A stretch of 64,000 nt of DNA, from the NCBI GenBank assembly GCA_964019165.1, contig OZ025270.1, positions 6,798,644-6,862,643 on the forward strand, given 5' to 3'. Below the pieces are notes generated by a model, which made no database searches, was not told the DNA's origin, and saw only the letters and a program-made list of their open reading frames with translations. This document shows positions 35,231-46,600 of this stretch, in pieces. A program made the position numbers and the translations under genes. The stretch is from Mastigias papua (lineage: Eukaryota > Cnidaria > Scyphozoa > Rhizostomeae > Mastigiidae). Positions within the stretch are counted from its first letter, which is position 1. Each line of letters opens with the position of its first letter.

Positions 35231-36262
35231 ATTGAAATAACATGATTTGAAATTGACACAAATTATGTTTTATCTTTTCACTTAAGAAAGGTTCAGTGAT
35301 TGCCGATAAAGAGCATTTGGGCTAAGTACTTCCAACAAGGCTGAGAGGCATTGTTCTAGATCATGATAAAAAGAGGGCTGACTTTTTGAAGCATTAGGTA
35401 AAAATATGTTGATGGCACCACCTAGAAGACAATAAATCTATATTCACAATCTTAAACTTTGTTTAAGAGAGGGACATAAGAAATGTAATTGATCAAATCG
35501 TTAATCTGCTACGTGTAATACTATGAACTGGCTTCACAAAATTGTAGAATACACTACTGTTCAGTAGGCAAGGCAGAGTAAAGGTGCTTCTGATAAGCTT
35601 TCGAAAGAGGGTTGACATGCTTTCTTAATAACAAATTGTTTCCTTATGAGAACCAGTGATCTTTTTGAGGTTATGACCAATCGTTTTAACAAGGTCGTTA
35701 GCAAATCAAGTATGTCATAACTGCTAGTCTCAATTAAGAATGTTTTGATATTACCAAGAATTAGTTTTATGGAATAGGATATTATTCTATAGTAAGGGAA
35801 CTATTCAAAATATGAATTGGCAATCAATTGCTGTAAGCTTTTAGGAACTGAAGGAAATGCAGGAACTCACTTGCAGCGATAACGACGTGCATAGTGCAAT
35901 TTGAATAAATACTAATGACCACAAATACAACAGAAAGCACATATGAGAAAACAGCAAAGGTATCGGAACCTCCACTCATAAATCTGAAGTATAGACCATG
36001 GTTAGAGTTATTGTCTGCAAGCCTCCCCCTGATAACATACTCTTGCAATTGTCCATGGTCATTCACTGGCGCTTCGCAATATGCAAATCGGTTTGAAAAA
36101 TAATGTAAATGAAGTCTGTCTATCTGCATAAATAATCGAAAATACCTGAAATGACAAATGAATCGCAGCGACTCGTGTGCAAACCCCTTTCTGACATAGA
36201 GCGCTTTGCAATTATTATTGGTCTCTTACAAGACAGCAAAGAATTGCACCTGCTTCCATCTC

Positions 36263-36270
36263 TATAAAAT
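36263..36270 (+). promoter_or_regulatory. TATA box of receptor copy 2
   Basis: TATAAAAT lies 53 bases before the ATG, inside a stretch that is the same in copy 3. Transcription would start about 36,290-36,295, giving a short leader. Inferred from sequence; no transcript evidence. Confidence 0.6.
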
Positions 36271-36315
36271 CCTCATTTCAGCTCAATGTGAACCAAATAC
36301 TGAGCATTTAGAGCA

Positions 36316-37308
36316 ATGGCTAACACTACCTACGCAACCATGCATGAAGCATTGAACAAGATGGCTAGCAGTAACAGTACTGCCATTCACGATTGCTTAA
36401 TCGAAAAGACTGGGGCATATAGGATAATCTTGATGTTTATTGTGCTGCCGCTGCATATCATTCTTATTAAGATCATTGCAAAGGATTTTCAGTTTAGTCT
36501 TCCTCGGCATTCAATATTGTTCTCCCTTTCTTTGGCAGATGCTACTCTGGTATGCGGATTGTGCATTCTAGGATTGGTCGACACGGCTACAACTTTGAAA
36601 GTGAATTCAACTGGCTGCGTAATTTATCGTGCTGTTTCAATTTTTATAGGTTCCTTAACATCAGTTGTTTGCACATTGTCCATCACTGCATTATCGGTGG
36701 AGAGGTACATTGCATGCATCCATAGTTTCTATCTTCATGACATTTTCACAGAGTCAAGACTACGCTATGGTTCAATTTTGGGATGGATTACAGGACTGTT
36801 ATTGGGGATTATAGCCACCATCACTTGTCGCTATGATGATGCTATGCTCATTCCAAATCCAAGTCCATTTCATTACATACTTGTAGTGTTTGTTATTCCA
36901 TCATCAACTGTTATGTTTATCATACAAGTTCGGCTGTATCTGTTCAGCAGAGAAAAAATTAACCAAGTTATTCCAGCTGGAGCATTTGGGGTTGAACTAG
37001 AGCTTGCTCACTACCGAAAGAAGCAATTCAAAGTTGCATTTATGGCTGGTATTGTCGCATTAGCTTTCTACGTATGTGTCATCCCGCTTACAGTTGTATT
37101 GCTTTATGAGCTACTTAGTGGTCGCTACATCTCATCTCCGACCAGGCCTATCTGCATTGCCTTGTCATTCTGGAACAGTTTTGCAGATCCACTGATTTAT
37201 GGGCTTGGTATGGCTGACACAAGACGTATGATACTTCGGGACTTAAAAAGAATGAAACAATATCTCTACAATATAGTACCTGCGAATGGCTGCCTATATT
37301 CTAAATAG
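36316..37308 (+). CDS. class A (rhodopsin-family) G protein-coupled receptor, copy 2
   Basis: A 330-residue single-exon receptor expected in the plasma membrane, signalling through G proteins; ligand unknown. Seven hydrophobic segments lie at about residues 35-55, 64-90, 101-131, 152-172, 183-209, 239-265 and 276-299. Family marks: LSLAD with D75 (2.50), C101 before TM3 and C171 in loop 2 (likely disulphide), E129-R130-Y131 (E/DRY), W157 (4.50), P195 (5.50), CVIP at 254-257 (CWxP without the Trp), DPLIY at 291-295 (NPxxY variant). TM1 lacks the usual Asn. N3, N20 and N97 are glycosylation sequons. Position 3.32, counted back from the ERY arginine, is G112. The ATG at 36,316 is the first in frame and is shared with copy 3. 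Neighbours are duplicated flanks and a LINE. Likely an orphan receptor of a lineage-specific tandem family. Confidence 0.9.
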   Translation: MANTTYATMHEALNKMASSNSTAIHDCLIEKTGAYRIILMFIVLPLHIILIKIIAKDFQFSLPRHSILFSLSLADATLVCGLCILGLVDTATTLKVNSTGCVIYRAVSIFIGSLTSVVCTLSITALSVERYIACIHSFYLHDIFTESRLRYGSILGWITGLLLGIIATITCRYDDAMLIPNPSPFHYILVVFVIPSSTVMFIIQVRLYLFSREKINQVIPAGAFGVELELAHYRKKQFKVAFMAGIVALAFYVCVIPLTVVLLYELLSGRYISSPTRPICIALSFWNSFADPLIYGLGMADTRRMILRDLKRMKQYLYNIVPANGCLYSK

Positions 37309-38075
37309 CTAAATATTGGATAATAATGGACACTTTCATGACAAAATTGAGCTGAAGTGCATAAAATTCAAATCTCAAAGATATGGTAATGAGACCAAGC
37401 CATTCTCTATACTTTAGATGTATTATGGCTGTTTACACAAGGGTGTCACTAAAGGGTCCAAGGTAAAGATGTTTGTAGACACAGGTAAAAGTCCATGAAT
37501 TCAGGGCAATCTATTCCTACATTCTCAAGAAGATTATGTAATATGAGGATCGTATACAAACCTCAGTCAGCCCAGAAGCAATATACTTTACAGCAGCGTC
37601 TGCCGCTCTTAGTTCTTTCAACGTTTCAAAGAATCGGTCTGCTTCTCTTTAATATATCTCAGCAGTTATCATCACAAGATCAACAAACTTGCTACTGCTC
37701 TTTAATATATCCCAGCAGTTATCATTACAAGACAAACAATCTTGCTATTCTTACAGACGCACTGTAACGTACTGCCTCTTAAAAGGTGTTCGCATTTTTC
37801 CTTTTTTCTACGTACATTCTTCCTGTATTTGTCTTATAACACACAGTTAGTTCAAAGATGAAGAGGTTGTCCTTTTTATCAACTGCACGAAGAACTAGTC
37901 TTGAGCTTGAACCGGCTACTAATTCGGGTGACGAATTGGAAGGGATACATGTATTTAAAATCGGTTAAATAAACGTTGATAGATTTAGCAGTACCGAATT
38001 ACGTCTTCATGCAAAACGATTTAGGCACGGTCAACATCCAGCTACGATATGCATTGTTACTTGAATTTCTTGAGA
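37309..38075. repeat. 3' flank of receptor copy 2 (duplicate of 27,221-27,990)
   Basis: Same ordered words as the flank of copy 1. It also holds a local direct duplication of TATATC(T/C)CAGCAGTTATCAT with an ACAAG(A)..AACAA(A)CTTGCTA tail (37,652-37,692 and 37,704-37,746). No gene. Confidence 0.75.
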
Positions 38076-38159
38076 GAAAATTCAGGTTGGGCTTGAGTTT
38101 ATACCCTATCGCGCCAGGTTAGATAATGAGGCTAGAGAGTTGCTCATGTATTTAACAGT

Positions 38160-39725
38160 GGGTCCAAGAAACGTTTTACTTAGGGAAAGGATCCCTGCAA
38201 AGATAGTTAAAGATCATGATGATATTCTGACATGAAATTTGACGGAGTTCTTTAACTTAAAGCTGTTGGAGGACCGAATTCCTGATGAGGTCAAAGGGGG
38301 TGATGTAAGTAGTTTCTGTAAGAAAAATGATCCTTGCAATACAGGTCGACTGTAGGCCTATAACGATGCTGGCTGCAACACAGAAAGTCTATGAGAGGCT
38401 TATGAACGACCAAATAGTGCGATTTTCAGAGCAATTCTTATCATCTCTGTTATATCAGTTTAGGCCGGGATACAGCACTCAACAAATTCGTGTGCGATTG
38501 GTAAAATAATGCAGAGAAACCATTGATAAGAAAGGTAGCTCTGGCACAATATTCATGGACTTATCAAAGGCGTTTGATACTCTCAATCATAAGCTATTGA
38601 GCGCAAAACTAGATGCTTTCGGATTTGACAAGAGTGCCCTAAAACTATTGTTCAGCTACTTGAAAAACAGAAAAGGGGTTATAATTAATGAGTCTTTTAG
38701 TGCTTGGAAAACTATAGCAGTTGATGTTCCACAAGGATCAGTCCTGGACCCCTGTTATTGAATGTATCTATCAACGATCTGTTTTTTCTCGAGGGTGAGA
38801 CAGGTCCTTGTAACTACGCTGATGACACCACTATCTATGCGTGTGACATTACAAAGTATCTAGTTACTGGCAAGCTTGAGAAACACAGTTTTAAGACGGT
38901 CAATTGTTTTTCCAAACATCCTATGAAACTTTAAACTGAATGAAGAAACCTGCCATTTCATGCTGTATGGTGAGAATTCGAATGAACACAGTGTGAAAAT
39001 AGATCAAGCCTTAATAAAAGAAAGTACTGGAGAGAAGCTCCTTGGAGTTATTCTTGACAAAAAGTTGTCTTTTGAGACTCATGTTCAACAACTCTGCACT
39101 AAGGCTCGTCAAAAACTGCACGAGCTTACAAGAATACCTCCATTCATGGATGCAAAAAAGCTTGTAACTGTAATGAACACTTTCATAGCTCCACAGTTTG
39201 ACTACTGTCCTCTAATATGGATGTTTCATAGCCGCAAAATTGATCACAAGATATACCAAATACATGAAAAGGCTCTTAAGCTTGCGTAAAGATAGGGTGT
39301 CAATTTTCCAACAATTTCTGTCTAAAAATAAATCTGTAACATGCCATGAGAGAAATTTGCAGCTGCCTATGATTGAGATCTTCAAAATAAAAACTCACAT
39401 CTAAATCCTGATTTTATGACTAAAGTTGTGTAAAAAGAAGAAGAAATGTATCGTATAATCTTCGTAGAGGAGCTGACGCTCTATTACATGCTGTCAAAAC
39501 AACAACACATGGTATTGAGACAGCCACATTCATTGGCAATAAACTATGGCAAATCTTGCCACCGACAATAAAAAGCAAATAATATCATGGAGATCAAACT
39601 TATGCGACTACAGAAATTATAAGATTGTTATAGATAACTAAGGTTATTTGTCAATTCTGTAAATAGCTGGCTTAAATTAGTTTGTAATTAGCTATGTATA
39701 TATCAGCCAACTTAAAATAAAGTAT
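38160..39725 (+). mobile_element. LINE (jockey/CR1-like) polymerase, dead, with 3' UTR
   Basis: Plus-strand pieces in order: RIPAKIVKDHDDIL and FFNLKLLEDRIPDEVKGG (38,188-38,300), a CRPITMLAATQKVYERLMND block (38,349-38,410), motif A IFMDLSKAFDTLNHKLL (38,552-38,602), motif B VDVPQGSVLDP, motif C CNYADDTTIY (38,809-38,840), then ESTGEKLLGVILDKKLSFET and TFIAPQFDYCPLIWMFHSRK (39,179-39,237). At least four stops or frameshifts break it (for example at 38,507, 38,759 and 39,287). The YADD catalytic pair is retained. The 3' UTR (AATAGCTGGCTTAAATTAG) matches the LINE ending at 7.08 kb. It ends in a pentanucleotide repeat, as expected for a LINE tail. Confidence 0.88.
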
Positions 39726-39731
39726 CTTTAA

Positions 39732-39807
39732 ATTATATTATATTATATTATATTATATTATATTATATTATATTATATTATATTATATTATATTATATTA
39801 TATTATA
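39732..39807. repeat. (ATATT)n microsatellite at LINE 3' end
   Basis: About 15 tandem ATATT units directly after the LINE 3' UTR; probably the element's own tail expanded by slippage. Confidence 0.95.
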
Positions 39808-39829
39808 AGGATATTTCTTGAGAGCCGAT

Positions 39830-40860
39830 GTTGCGTCTGTAACCAATAATTTTATGTCTTGGGGAGAGCAGTTTTCCGAAATTTCATTAACATTAAACAC
39901 TCTGCCTGAAGAGCTTCAAATTGTGACCTTTTATCTTCTGTAATCTTTTACAATGCTTGCTTTTCTGATGTAACTTTATGGAGGTATCGTATGTCCTCGT
40001 TCAACGAGATTTCAAGACATTTTCGCGTGGTCACCTGACGACGAATAAGCGTAGTACTGACGTCTATGACTTCCTGGCCAAATTGTGATTTGGAGAGCTG
40101 CGGAGTTCTACCGTACAGCTTACTGGAATGTTGAGCCATCTCCGGAAGTACCTATGACATATCGTGTCAAGGTTATGGTCTACCTAAGTTAAATCGATTT
40201 CAGTGATTGTAAGTCCCCGGCTTATTTTAAAAAAGAAGTATTGATTGTACAGTAGACGCTTATTTCTTGGATGCAATGGAAGCTGATGGATCAAATTCAA
40301 AACATTTCAGTAGTGACCAACAGCTCTTCCTTGTGTTCACGACTGGTTATGTCCATATCGAACCAGCGAGCAAGGTATCTAAAGTTTTTTGTAGTCCTAG
40401 AGATCTTTGAGTAGAACGTTGTTGATGTAGATCTTTGGATTGCATTGTTTACACAGTGTGCCAATTGTATTCATTGCAAATGCCAGGCATTTATCGGGTC
40501 TACTTTGTCATCTTTGCCCAGTCACACCATAGGCGAGAAGCATTTACTAGGGTTTGGTTGTTGTATTTCGTTGCAAAAAATGGCTATGGCGTCATCAGGA
40601 AATCGACAACAGTTCCTCGGAGTAAGTAGCTTGCTCGCTCTTTAACTAGTTGACCAAATTCTTTAGCTTGAAGGGAATGTAGGAATGAGTTCATGCAAAG
40701 GTTGAAGAATAAGAGACTAAGGCAATCTCCTTCGAATACTCCTCTATAAATCTTCAGGAGTGTAGTACAAAATTGTTGATAGTAATACTGGTATTAAAGT
40801 CTTTGTACAAATGCTCATATTAGAACAGACTGTTGCATAGCGGGCCGCTCTGCGGAAGGT
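39830..40860 (-). mobile_element. R2-like LINE polymerase fragment, divergent copy 4
   Basis: Minus-strand readings from about 40,760: KIYRGVFEGDCLSLLFFNLC (motif B; compare WLQGNCLSSLIFNLCFN in the 18.7-22 kb copy), a degraded motif C region near 40,600 (FLMTP.PFFATKYN, AIAIF in the next frame), then about 40,300 LPLHPRNKRLLYNQY, and about 40,150 HRYFRRWLNIPVSCTVELRS followed by the 63-codon frame 40,139-39,948. The HPRN.LLLY and RWL.(I/L)P(V/I)S.T blocks tie it to the zinc-finger LINE family. Heavily decayed. Confidence 0.7.
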
Positions 40861-43214
40861 AATGGGAATAGCTGTCAACAAGCGATAAAAACATGGCAAA
40901 TTTCGATAACTTGTCCAATTTTCTGTGAATTCAAAATATGTTACTTGCTTCCAGAAATTGTTCTACAGCAAACAATGCTTTCACTATCTAACCATGTAGT
41001 TCATTTTCATGCATCATATAAACATACCATGTCACTTTCACCTGTTATACTTCTCTATATGGCCCACCATACCATGAAGTAAAAGTAAGCGCAAAATGTG
41101 CCCTCTGTCGTTCCCTTGATACTTCTACCTCATTTCCAGATCCAGATACGAAAACAACAGTCTCTCTTACGTAGCTTTGGCTGAAAACTCAACTTGTGGT
41201 GCGAAAATAACTCAAGTCACTTTGAAGGTTTAATGCAGCACCCGAGCTCTTCGGGTTCTATTTGCATGCATTTTGGGCATACAAGTGACCAGTTTTGCTT
41301 GTTGATGGTTTAAAATGTGGCTTTTTCTAGTAATCGCGTAGCTCGGCTGCTTATAAGTATATTTATTTTACCAAAAAACTTCTACATGGTGCTTAAGTAT
41401 CATACTACCATAGAGTCAGAGTCACGTATGGTGTAAAAGTAAGTTCAAATTTAGTTCTTGAGACTGATGCAAGGTAGCAATAGTCATAAATTTCCACTTT
41501 CTTATATATCTTTGTTCTAAAGTGAAGAATTGAATGGGATAATTAGTCCATTTCAAGGGATGTAAACATTGGTATATAAATCAGGGCTATAATACTTAGA
41601 TAATTAAGTTTTTACTAGCTGTTGACAGTTAGGAATGTCAGATGATCTGTGGACAAAGATCCCAGGGTAGAGCTTGAGTGAATAATTATGGTGTTGGGAG
41701 ATAAGTATACAGCAAAAACAAACTCTAAAGAGTTCATAAATATTACAGAGAATGAAAAGCTTAGGAAATTTACCCTGAAATCACAAAAGCCAATAATAAA
41801 TAAAGCACATATAACGTATAGAAGAGGACACAAAGGTATGAAAATTATAGTTCAGCCCAAAGACTTGTAAAAAACAAAGAAAGTAGAATGCAGTAAGGAT
41901 GCTCTAGATCGATTTCTCTAAGCCAGATGGTATAACACCCCCTTATTGTGGTAGTGAAGGACAGCAATACGACAGTAAAGAAAATTCACATAAGCAAAGA
42001 GTCGTGGCTTGAATGTCCTTGAGCCCAAGATAACTCTTTATAAAAACTAAAATGACGGACTAGAACAAAGCGACTCGTGCCAGAAAGCAAGTCTTGCAGA
42101 ACAGATCGACAGTGGAACTGTGTTTCTGAAAAGTGCTTCTGTGATATGTTTCCAGGTCATGTTGAGTTTGTACGGCAGGATATTTCAATAAAAATATAAC
42201 CTAGTTTTCATCTTCAACCCTCTCTTATTCGATTCTACGACTGAGGGCGTTTTACAAGAGCCTACAGCGTAACCATCAGATAATCAATCTTCTTGCTGTA
42301 ATTTGAAACTGAAACTCATTAGATATATGAGGGGTATAAACAGCAATATTTCTAGGCTTTTTCACTTGGGTAGGGAGGGGGGTGTCACCAGAAAAAGTGA
42401 ACTATTTCAGCATTGACCAATTTCGTTTTCCAGAACACAAGGATGCAAATGATGCAATGATGATATTTTTTGCAATATCACAAAAGAGAGTTGACTATGA
42501 CAATCTAGGACTATTAGTAATTGACCAATAGACATAATCAATTATAATCTATAACCTCCGGCTATGCATTATTCATGCATAACCGAACTTATAAAATTCA
42601 TTACTCCGTTTCGCCTGACACCCATTTTGAAACTGACTTTAAGTTAAGTTAATTGTTAAATGCCACAGGGTTGTTATGTAGTTCCATGCTCCCGGCGGCA
42701 CATATGTGTTATTTTGTATTGTGAATTATAAGCATATAAGAAAAAAGCAAAGTCAAGTACATGTTGAAATGTGCTCGCACTCCCCAATTCACGATAGGTG
42801 TTTTTGCTGTATGACCAACAGTTTGCAAAGTCACCCCCCCCCACCGGCATATCATTGGGTAGAATTTAATTGCCCATTGACAAACAATACGCTGCAGAAA
42901 TAGCTGCAGGCCTAGTTCCATTACTTCTTAATTTACGATGTCAAATGATCAAATTCTTGTGCTAAACGTTCCTCAAAAGTCCCTTAATTTGCATTGCACA
43001 ATTAGTGCCTTAAAATGATACAGAAACTAATAAAATATTGAAATTCTGAATTTTACTTTGAGTGTTTGCTACAACATATGAACAAACTACAAAGAAGGTC
43101 AATGATACACTTGACACAAATATAGCAAACAATCTATGAGAAAGTTGACTGCAAATGAATGTAACTGGCCTCCTACTGTTTGGCTTCTTGCTTAGAAAAT
43201 ATTTTCAACTTGGC
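40861..43214. other. 2.3-kb stretch without a supported gene
   Basis: Contains a small hairpin (GGCTATGCAT ... ATGCATAACC, 42,561-42,584), a C run near 42,833-42,842, and several 60-70-codon random frames. The frame from 42,661 begins MPQGCYVVPCSRRH, vaguely like a THAP-domain start, but ends too soon to call. Confidence 0.4.
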
Positions 43215-43500
43215 AGTTTCTTGAGAAATTTTCCACTACTGGTATAACTTCTTTGACTATTTCCTATCGATATCTTCCAATTCATTCTCTTTACAATACA
43301 GTCTTCCTACCCATACCTGAACATAGCCACTGGTCATAAATTTATCACAATTATTCTTTGCTTTTCCATTGAGTTCTGATTCCTGCACCAATCTGAACCT
43401 TGGCGTATATTTCTTAATGGTCTAGTCTTTCATTTCTCTTTCTTTGATTTTATCCAGTTCAACAATAACTAAATACATATACCCTTACTTTTCAACGTTT
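43215..43500 (-). mobile_element. LINE 3' fragment, duplicate of part of 31.0-31.68 kb
   Basis: Plus-strand words CTATCGATATC(T/C)TCAATTC, CCCATACCT(G/A)AA.ATA.CCACTGGTCAT and TTTTATCCAGTTCAACAATAA occur in the same order at 31,289-31,495. Its minus strand is the post-RT region of the KESELKDIDRKSR-type LINE. It is part of the duplicated unit ahead of block D. Confidence 0.7.
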
Positions 43501-45734
43501 CCAATCCTTTAATGGCTCCAATAATCAAGGTTGTATATAATCGAATTGTTACATAAATTTTCACATGAAACCTATGGAAGTTAAGCGAAAGAGGTTATAG
43601 ACCTGCGCAAAAATTGGAATTGCAAGTGTGCATTGACTTTCTTAGGTCTCGGAAATCCACAAATGAACTTTCTTAAATTTTTGAGCTGCCGAGTACTGCC
43701 TTTATATAAATCATGTTATTACACAGAAAGACATGAAAGTTACCGAGAATGCTTTCTACGCTATAGATTAAAATTTTAGTTAAAAAAAACTTAACATTGT
43801 AGCCAATTGCTAGCTTGAACTTGATATATAGCATCTTGTGTGCCTGATGCTATTACTGATGAAGTTGCCAATGTTAACGCAACATCCCCTCTCCGGCTCC
43901 GTCCCTTCTGCACGCAAAGTAAGAGTCGAAGGAGTCATCAACTAGGAAAGTCGCTGACAGATGGATAAAAATGAAAAAATGGAATCAACAGCTCTTATAA
44001 TGCTTCTTAAGTTTATTCCCATAATAAGACACAATGTACTGGGTCCTGGCCTTGAGTTGACAATTGGTTTTCTGCTGCCAGCATGCCTCTACCCTGTGTC
44101 AATAATAAACCGATTTAGCAAGTATGGTTCATCCAAGTACTGCTAGTTTATTTTAGCTACATGCTAACACAAAGCATTCACCAAAGGCGATGAATCGGTA
44201 AAATGCTTCCATTCTTAGCGAACAAAGGTATGCTTTCAATCTTCTTAATCAACTAATCATTAAAAAAAAATGCTTGTAAACTTCTCTATGTTAGACTGTA
44301 CCGAATACAGTATGAATATATCTTTGTTTGTCCTTTCTACACCGTTTGAGCACTATCTTGATACTTGTGTCAAGATGGTGTTCGACTGGTGTAGAAAAGA
44401 CAAATGATTTTGATGGTCAGTTCTGGAGTCCATACTCAGACTAAGGTGACAATCAGTCCAGGATAGAGCTCATATATGCTTCTGACTCATCACATGTTCA
44501 GTATTTCGAAAGGAGGGCTACTTTAAGGAGGAATGCTCATTCAAATGCTTAATATACAGCAATTATCTGCAGTGCATAATTTGTATTAATTCAACAGGGA
44601 AAAAAGCACAAAAATGTAGACGTAATGTCGATGTCATTGCGCAGCAACATGGCATTTGAACTAAATTGATCAACGAGAAGCTTACGCTGATCATCAAGCA
44701 AGCAATGTTTAATTATTGTTCAATTATGCGATTATATTTCTTTTGAGATCTAAATGTGTTTTCAAGCTGAAATTCTCTACTTGCTTCTCTAAACTTAAAT
44801 TGTACTTGCATTTGTGGGAAGGCTACCAGATGAATTTAAAATATTCATTTGTTTCACGTCATAAGGAAAGCTAGCGCTGGGAAAGAAAGCAAAATGTGGA
44901 AGATACTTGGGCAAAACAAAAAAAAGCAGATGCACCATGGAAATTCTAGCAAAATATTTGGTCCGTGATAGACCTTCTACTACTGTAGGTCTTTGAATTG
45001 AACGTGCAATGCGTGTCAGTGCTAATTTTCTACATAAAAAGTTGTCCTAAAGTGGAAAAAGATTACTTATCATTGAGGAAATTTAGCTCCATACCTTCTT
45101 AGAAATAGTTCAATTGTCCAAGAAAAATAAAGAGCGCTTATTTGAAGTTTAATGCTTTAGAGACGATCCTTATTTGAAGGGTGGGGGGTTTGAATAAAGT
45201 GGTCAATAAACTACAACAGCTAATAAAGTTTGCGGTAAGCATGTTAATTCTAGATTCAAATGAATTGAGGACGCTCAGTAGTAGCGTTTAATACAGGTAG
45301 ATTGCCCTTCAGTTTACCGATTATTCAATGCGTAAAAGTAACAATCTTATGCTATTAATATTTTTATTTCTTCCTAGAGTAGTGGGAATAAAACTGAAAC
45401 ATCAATATCTCCGTGGCCTTCAATGCTGAGGTCGAATATCAAAAGAGTATGAGTATTTTTAGCTTCCACGTTGCTGTCAATACAACTGGCTATTCTGCCA
45501 ACCGTTTTATCTACATCAAGACTAAAGTGTAAGACTGCATCCATTCAAAGTGTCTTGACCCTTCTCTATATATCAACTATACTTTCCATTTTATTGGACA
45601 TTGGATAACATGACTAAGACATCTGGAAGCAAACACAGCTTCATAATCCAAGTAAATCCCACAAACAATGGTTCCATGCTTGGTGTGAATAAATTCACTA
45701 TAGCTCGAAAAAGCAGAAACAATTTTTAAGCATA

Positions 45735-45820
45735 CTGAAAAGCTTGTTTTCTTCTGACACTGGCAAGAGTATGAAACGTCGAATAACGACCGAAAGATGA
45801 ACTGAAATATATAAAATGTT
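45735..45820 (-). repeat. exon-like repeat of unknown origin, copy 3 (short)
   Basis: Minus-strand reading with YFSSSFGRYSTFHTLASVRR and KQAFQYA matches the YFGxxxxRYxTFxxLxSVxxKxLFSM pattern of the copies at 35.0 and 55.3 kb. Only about 28 codons. Confidence 0.45.
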
Positions 45821-45851
45821 CCGAAACATCGTTCGGTCGTTATCCGACGTT
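45775..45851. repeat. inverted repeat, 20-bp arms, one mismatch
   Basis: AACGTCGAATAACGACCGAA (45,775-45,794) faces TTCGGTCGTTATCCGACGTT (45,832-45,851) with a 37-base spacer. The left arm is the core of the exon-like repeat, so the right arm is an inverted duplication of it. Confidence 0.85.
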
Positions 45852-46600
45852 TAGAAGGTTCATGCTCTTTCGAGCTATAATGAAGTTCTGTGGTAACAAT
45901 AGACTATTCGCATATTGTGAATACATTGCTAAATGAGATGGATAATGCTTTGAAATTTTCAGAAAAAACTGACTATCAAAATAACCTAAATTAATGTGGA
46001 TAGCCAAAGAGATTGAAGCTAGTATAGAAACAAGCACCTTTCATTTGATAGGACACTGTAAAATCTCAACTTTAACAATCAAGACAAACAAGAAGCAATA
46101 GTAACATACCAGCTAGAGAATATCTTTAATTAAGTTGTCTGTCGAATGCACTCTCTGACAATTATGGTATCTGAAGATTGTGGCCAGAATACAAGCACCA
46201 ATTGTGTTCTATCAGACTATGATTAAGATGGGTGAAATCTATTTAGCACTGGAAGCCCCAACTGAAAGACGTCAAATTGCCCGATGATTGGTCGTCTTAA
46301 CAACGATGCCCAGTAAGGCATTGCCATTTGCATAGAGGGTGTCCTGAAAAAAAAAATGAAAACTAGAGTCAACCTCAGAAGTCAAATCCCTAATTGGCAA
46401 ACTAGGAACTCTGACACGCTTCAGATTACATTACCTCGCCTTGACCTCACTAGAAAGAGGGTGCTGCATTAGTGTTGCGAAGAGTTGCACGGCTTACCAA
46501 ACAATATTAGAGGAATTACTTCTACACTGATTTATAGCGAATATTTCAAGTTACAGTTAAAGATATAAATTGCAAAACACTCTTAAAAGATCAGCCATGA

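Larger units (their letters stand above)
34700..36262. repeat. 5' flank of receptor copy 2 (duplicated)
   Basis: Homologous to 48,150-49,480 and, more distantly, 24,540-26,200. Shared words: AAGTACTTCCAACAAGGCT, ACTGTTCTAGATCATAA, TATAGT(A/T)AGGGAACTATTC, ACTTGCAGCGATAACGA, GCAAGCCTCCCCCTGA and GCAATTATTATTGGTCTCTTACAAGACAG. It also carries the exon-like repeat 34,998-35,160 and a perfect palindrome. Microsatellite-free and without a credible gene of its own. Confidence 0.75.
43501..46600. repeat. duplicated non-coding block, copy D, upstream of receptor copy 3
   Basis: Best match is block C (see its landmarks); the downstream part 46,080-46,540 matches block A at 12,290-12,790 (ATGCACTCT, GGTGAAATCT, CATTGCCA/CATTGCTA...CATA). 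Without the MITE seen in C. A copy of the exon-like repeat lies at 45,735-45,820. A 61-codon frame (43,961-44,146) includes GPGLELTIGFLLPACLYP but is not conserved in the other copies. Confidence 0.75.

Noticed and set aside
29400..38850. Possibility that one of the jockey/CR1-like reverse transcriptases is active
   Set aside because: The copy at 30 kb has YADE instead of YADD plus a stop in motif B; the copy at 38 kb keeps YADD but has several stops and frameshifts.
42661..42750. MPQGCYVVPCSRRH, like the start of a THAP domain
   Set aside because: The frame soon ends and the downstream THAP residues (W, F, AVPTIF-type) are not seen.
32161..45720. A conserved small protein encoded in the duplicated blocks A-D
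   Set aside because: Frames differ between the four copies and carry stops at different places, so conservation is not at protein level.
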